Assembly: GCA_009705865.1 (NCBI GenBank)
Contig: WLSJ01000080.1
Location: 1-8,111 of the forward strand
Source: Actinomycetota bacterium
GTDB taxonomy: Bacteria; Actinomycetota; Acidimicrobiia; Acidimicrobiales; Ilumatobacteraceae
Direction: 5' to 3'
DNA length: 8,111 nucleotides
Position 1 is the stretch's first letter, and every line of letters starts with the position of its first letter. Of the stretch, positions 5,912 through 8,111 are shown in pieces. Position numbers and translations under genes: made by a program. The notes below the pieces were generated by a model, which worked only from the letters and a program-made list of their open reading frames with translations, was not told where the DNA came from and searched no databases.

Positions 5912-6487
5912 CTAGATGATAGTTGTGTCGTCTGTTGGGTTGAGGTCTGCGTGAGAATTGATGTTTCGTACAGCCATTGCAGGCACTGGAACTTCTGCTA
6001 CATCGAGCAGAACAGCAGCACGATGTACTGCTCGTTCGTTGCGCTTCCACACATTAAGCAGAGTTGACGAGCACTCGTGTTTTGACCACGCAGCACACAA
6101 CCAATTCAGTCGATCTGTGCGGCCAACAGTTGCTTGGGCATCTGCAAGACCTTGCACCAGACTTTGAATTACAGCACTCGTGATAAAGGGCATGTCGCAC
6201 GACAGCACTACAACAGAATCGTTCTCAGCATGTTTAAGTGAAGTGATGACTCCGCCCAGCGGACCTTCACCCGGATATGAATCCTTTTTCCACTGTCCTG
6301 TAATTGTTTTTGCCTGGCTAGCTGTTCCGCCCACTATGAGAACTTGGGACGCGCCAGCATCATGAGCTGCCTGAGACACACGGTTTGCCATAGAGACACC
6401 ATCTATTTCGAAGGTTGCTTTGTCGACCCCCATGCGAGAACTGTCTCCTCCGATCAAAATGGCGACCGTAAATTGCTCTGCAGACAT
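5912..6487 (-). CDS. mobA: Molybdenum cofactor guanylyltransferase (MobA-like nucleotidyltransferase)
   Basis: The 191-residue protein has the nucleotidyltransferase fold of MobA. It shows the N-terminal signature LIGGDSSRMGVDKA (11-24) with the conserved lysine K23, GEGPLGG (73-79), the metal-binding CDMP (97-100) and the family-typical NINSHADL (175-182). MobA transfers GMP from GTP to molybdopterin-molybdenum to form the bis-MGD precursor in the cytosol. The loop reads GGDSS, with aspartate where a basic residue (R or K) is usual, and LIGG instead of LAGG; this is a mild departure. The closely related MobA-type enzymes include CTP-using MocA, so GTP specificity is likely but not proven. 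The start is ATG 6487-6485 with a weak AGG element. It is the first gene of the operon with the rhodanese and rnd, divergent from the membrane-protein gene across 41 bases. Confidence 0.9.
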   Translation of the reverse strand: MSAEQFTVAILIGGDSSRMGVDKATFEIDGVSMANRVSQAAHDAGASQVLIVGGTASQAKTITGQWKKDSYPGEGPLGGVITSLKHAENDSVVVLSCDMPFITSAVIQSLVQGLADAQATVGRTDRLNWLCAAWSKHECSSTLLNVWKRNERAVHRAAVLLDVAEVPVPAMAVRNINSHADLNPTDDTTII

Positions 6488-6528
6488 AATGCCTACGCTA
6501 CGGGCTATAGGGCATCTATGGTGTTGCT
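6488..6528. promoter_or_regulatory. Compact divergent region between mobA and the membrane-protein gene
   Basis: The 41-base gap must serve two divergent starts. It contains CTATAG (6505-6510), a self-complementary core that offers a TATA-like -10 in both directions. On the minus strand TTCATA (6533-6528), 18 bases before TATAGC (6509-6504), is a weak -35/-10 pair for mobA. CTATAG, CTATGG (6516-6521) and CTATGA (6527-6532, over the ATG) are spaced exactly 11 bases apart. Promoter assignment is tentative. Confidence 0.3.
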
Positions 6529-6828
6529 ATGAACGCGATTTGGGCTACCACAGACATAGAAACCATTAAAACTCTGGCTTTGGGGGTATCTGGTGCCGCC
6601 ATAGTTATCGGCTTAATCATGATGAAAGTTGTCTCATCAATTATCGGAAGAGTCATATCGCTCGTCATCTTCGTAGCCATTGCCCTTGCCGGCTACTCCC
6701 AACGTGCACAACTCACTGACTGTGCAAATGCTGTTAAGAACACAACAACTTCAGCCTCGTCTCTCACTACAACATGCACCTTCTTTGGAAAAGACATCAC
6801 GGTAAAGATTCCTCAGCCTTCTAAGTGA
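6529..6828 (+). CDS. Small membrane protein of unknown function (99 residues)
   Basis: I do not recognise this protein. It starts at ATG 6529 and ends at TGA 6826-6828. After a short polar N-terminus (residues 1-14) come two hydrophobic segments. The first is about 16-35 and ends near GLIMMKVV; the second is about 38-57 (RVISLVIFVAIALAGY region) and they are joined by a very short turn, as in a helical hairpin. The C-terminal 40 residues are polar and Thr/Ser-rich, with two cysteines (C65 and C83) that could form a disulfide in an oxidising compartment, and end at KIPQPSK. The most natural topology puts both ends on one side, but I cannot tell which. Its 3' end overlaps the convergent hydrolase gene by 16 bases. 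It may share control with divergent mobA. A long hydrophobic frame with a polar tail is unlikely to be chance, but the function is open. Confidence 0.68.
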   Translation: MNAIWATTDIETIKTLALGVSGAAIVIGLIMMKVVSSIIGRVISLVIFVAIALAGYSQRAQLTDCANAVKNTTTSASSLTTTCTFFGKDITVKIPQPSK

Positions 6829-7583
6829 GGACGAATCAACAGATCCACCATCATTTCAGGATGGCTCAGTGGTGCTCCATGAGCAGCTCCATGAAGTTCC
6901 ACCAATCGTGCGTTTGCAATGTGGTCAGCTATCCATCGGGCACCATCTGCATGATGCGCAAGTCCTTCTGAGCCGAATCCACTTAGCACGCGACATGTCA
7001 CCGCTTCTGCTCGCCAAGGTTCATGCAGCCTTAGAGCTGTTAGTTCACCGATCAGTGCGACTCCTTCCTGACGGCGCTCTTGTCTCGTGCGATCAGGAAG
7101 CGAGTTCCATCTCGACTGTCCGATGAGGCGAACCATGAATTTTTCTGCAGCATCTGATGCTGTGGATGAAACAGCCATGGCGCCCGCAGTGGTGCCAGGC
7201 CACCACGTCATCCACGACAGTGGAGTCTCGTACGTACTGACACCACGCACTTGATCTTTCAGAATTTCAGCTGCGGCTAATGCAACGTTGCCGCCGTAAC
7301 TATGACCAAGCAACACAACCGATCTGTTCCCAATGAGACCTACGAGATCTTTCACCTGGTCTTCAACGTCAAAGGGCCCTTCATGAGGCCAAGACTTCCC
7401 ATAACCGCGCCTGTCGTATCTCAGCACGCGATGTGAATGCTGTACGTGCCGGGCCAAAAGGGCCATTCCCCCGCTTCTATCGAGAGAACCATGAATCAGA
7501 ACGACCAGAGGTTGAGTCTCTGGCCCCGTTTCAACGGAAAACAAAGACGAAACGCTCTGCGGATGATGCTGCTCGCCAGACAC
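6813..7583 (-). CDS. Alpha/beta hydrolase-fold protein
   Basis: The 256-residue protein begins at GTG 7583-7581, with a good ribosome site AAAGGA (7596-7591) 7 bases upstream. It has the alpha/beta hydrolase core: an oxyanion-hole strand VVLIHGSLDRSGG (27-39), RYDRRGYGKS (55-64), the nucleophile elbow GHSYGG with S95 (93-98), a cap region rich in tryptophan (LSWMTWWPG, 122-130) and the catalytic histidine H235 in GAAHGAPLS. Members hydrolyse esters, amides, epoxides or C-C bonds, and no specific substrate can be read from this sequence. The acid of the triad is not in a typical G-x-x-D context: after the expected strand the sequence reads LSGFGSEGL, with E206 the nearest acid, so it may be an unusual triad. 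There is no signal peptide. It diverges from the histidine phosphatase with 20 bases between and converges on the membrane-protein gene. Confidence 0.9.
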   Translation of the reverse strand: MSGEQHHPQSVSSLFSVETGPETQPLVVLIHGSLDRSGGMALLARHVQHSHRVLRYDRRGYGKSWPHEGPFDVEDQVKDLVGLIGNRSVVLLGHSYGGNVALAAAEILKDQVRGVSTYETPLSWMTWWPGTTAGAMAVSSTASDAAEKFMVRLIGQSRWNSLPDRTRQERRQEGVALIGELTALRLHEPWRAEAVTCRVLSGFGSEGLAHHADGARWIADHIANARLVELHGAAHGAPLSHPEMMVDLLIRPHLEG

Positions 7584-7603
7584 TTCCCTATCCTTTCATA
7601 GTT

Positions 7604-8111
7604 GTGGAACTAATTCTTGTGCGTCATGGTCTTCCTGTTCGGAAGGAAAACACTTCTGGTCCCGCTGACCCAGAGCTCTCTGCAGACGGCCATGCCCAGG
7701 CTGCACTGTTTGCCAAGTACATGATGACGGAACACATCGACGCTATTTATTCCAGCCCACTGAAAAGAGCAGTACAAACCGCTGAACCTTTAAGTTCTGC
7801 AACGGGTCTTACCCCAACATTGGTGCCGGGTATTGCCGAGTGGGATCAACACTCCAATGAATACATTCCTGTTGAAGAACTGAAAGCAGCTAACGACCCC
7901 CGTTGGCTAGAGATTGCACAGGGCGGATTCAGTTCAGACGAAATACCAGAAGAGTTCCACGCTCGTGTCTTGGAATCTATTGAAACCATTATCGATAATC
8001 ACCGAGGCGACACTGTCGTAGTGACGTGTCATGGCGGAGTGATCAATGATTACCTCGCTCATGTTCTCGGCCTTTCAACATCGCAATTCTTTTACCCGAA
8101 CTACACATCAA
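7604..8111 (+). CDS. Histidine phosphatase (phosphoglycerate mutase superfamily), 3' end outside window
   Basis: The frame opens at GTG 7604 and continues to the right edge, giving 169 codons and no stop. It is the only start codon in frame near the motif, and residues 1-9 read VELILVRHG. The phosphatase signature is R7-H8-G9, the phosphohistidine site. R55 follows in SSPLKRAVQT, then the acid E79 in IAEWD, and the second histidine H143 in TCHGGVIND. These match the branch-1 histidine phosphatases, including phosphoglycerate mutase-like and broad phosphatases such as CobC and SixA-type enzymes. The spacing and loop do not let me name a substrate. No ribosome site precedes the GTG, and the start is 20 bases from the divergent hydrolase start, so leaderless translation is possible. 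Confidence 0.92.
   Translation, partial: MELILVRHGLPVRKENTSGPADPELSADGHAQAALFAKYMMTEHIDAIYSSPLKRAVQTAEPLSSATGLTPTLVPGIAEWDQHSNEYIPVEELKAANDPRWLEIAQGGFSSDEIPEEFHARVLESIETIIDNHRGDTVVVTCHGGVINDYLAHVLGLSTSQFFYPNYTS

Noticed and set aside
5910..6050. N-terminal extension of the rhodanese frame (47 extra residues)
   Set aside because: It lies wholly within mobA in another frame, is Ser/Cys/Arg-rich and has no rhodanese resemblance. The ATG at 5909 begins the conserved domain.
6849..6871. CCATC/GATGG hairpin as a terminator for the membrane-protein gene
   Set aside because: There is no T-run after it and it lies inside the hydrolase coding region, so it does not fit an intrinsic terminator.
1..8111. 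Defence system, mobile element, CRISPR or phage island
   Set aside because: No transposase, integrase, nuclease-helicase pairing, repeat array or base-composition break is visible; the genes are housekeeping or small uncharacterised proteins.

Overview
The window is a compact bacterial chromosome segment: ten complete or nearly complete genes plus a partial gene at each end, on both strands. Base composition is roughly balanced, starts are often GTG (seven of the ten chosen non-tal, non-typA starts), and intergenic gaps are short or absent. No stretch longer than about 95 bases lacks a gene. The protein sequences read as actinobacterial (tal C-terminus, long LOG-family protein, large cysteine-cluster protein, RNase D with HRDC tail). 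The balanced base composition and tight packing suggest a streamlined, possibly freshwater or marine lineage such as Acidimicrobiia. This placement is inference from protein flavour, not from a marker gene. I see no insertion sequence, tRNA, rRNA, CRISPR array or prophage signature.

Layout. At 1-1251 (+), the end of transaldolase (tal) is followed after 3 bases by a LOG-family nucleotide-binding protein. A 61-residue helical protein (1248-1433, -) converges on it and shares its CTAG stop. A 93-base divergent gap then leads to a cysteine-cluster protein (1527-2255, +). This gene ends at a hairpin terminator whose downstream half is also the last codons of typA.

The 2269-4320 block (-) is a small basic/acidic protein followed by the ribosome-associated GTPase TypA/BipA. 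Upstream of it on the same strand, 4412-6487 is a tight operon in the order mobA, single-domain rhodanese, rnd (RNase D). mobA and the rhodanese are 2 bases apart, and the rhodanese and rnd overlap by 17.

Divergent from mobA across 41 bases is a 99-residue two-helix membrane protein (6529-6828, +). Its 3' end overlaps by 16 bases a convergent alpha/beta hydrolase (6813-7583, -). The hydrolase is divergent, with only 20 bases between starts, from a histidine phosphatase (phosphoglycerate-mutase superfamily) that runs off the right edge.

Functionally this is mostly housekeeping: pentose-phosphate metabolism, ribosome-associated GTPase, molybdenum cofactor nucleotide attachment, sulfur transfer and RNA 3' processing. 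Added to these are several uncharacterised small proteins. I found no convincing novel multi-gene system. The most interesting items are the extreme economy of gene ends (shared stop, terminator inside coding sequence, tiny divergent gaps) and the three small unassigned proteins.
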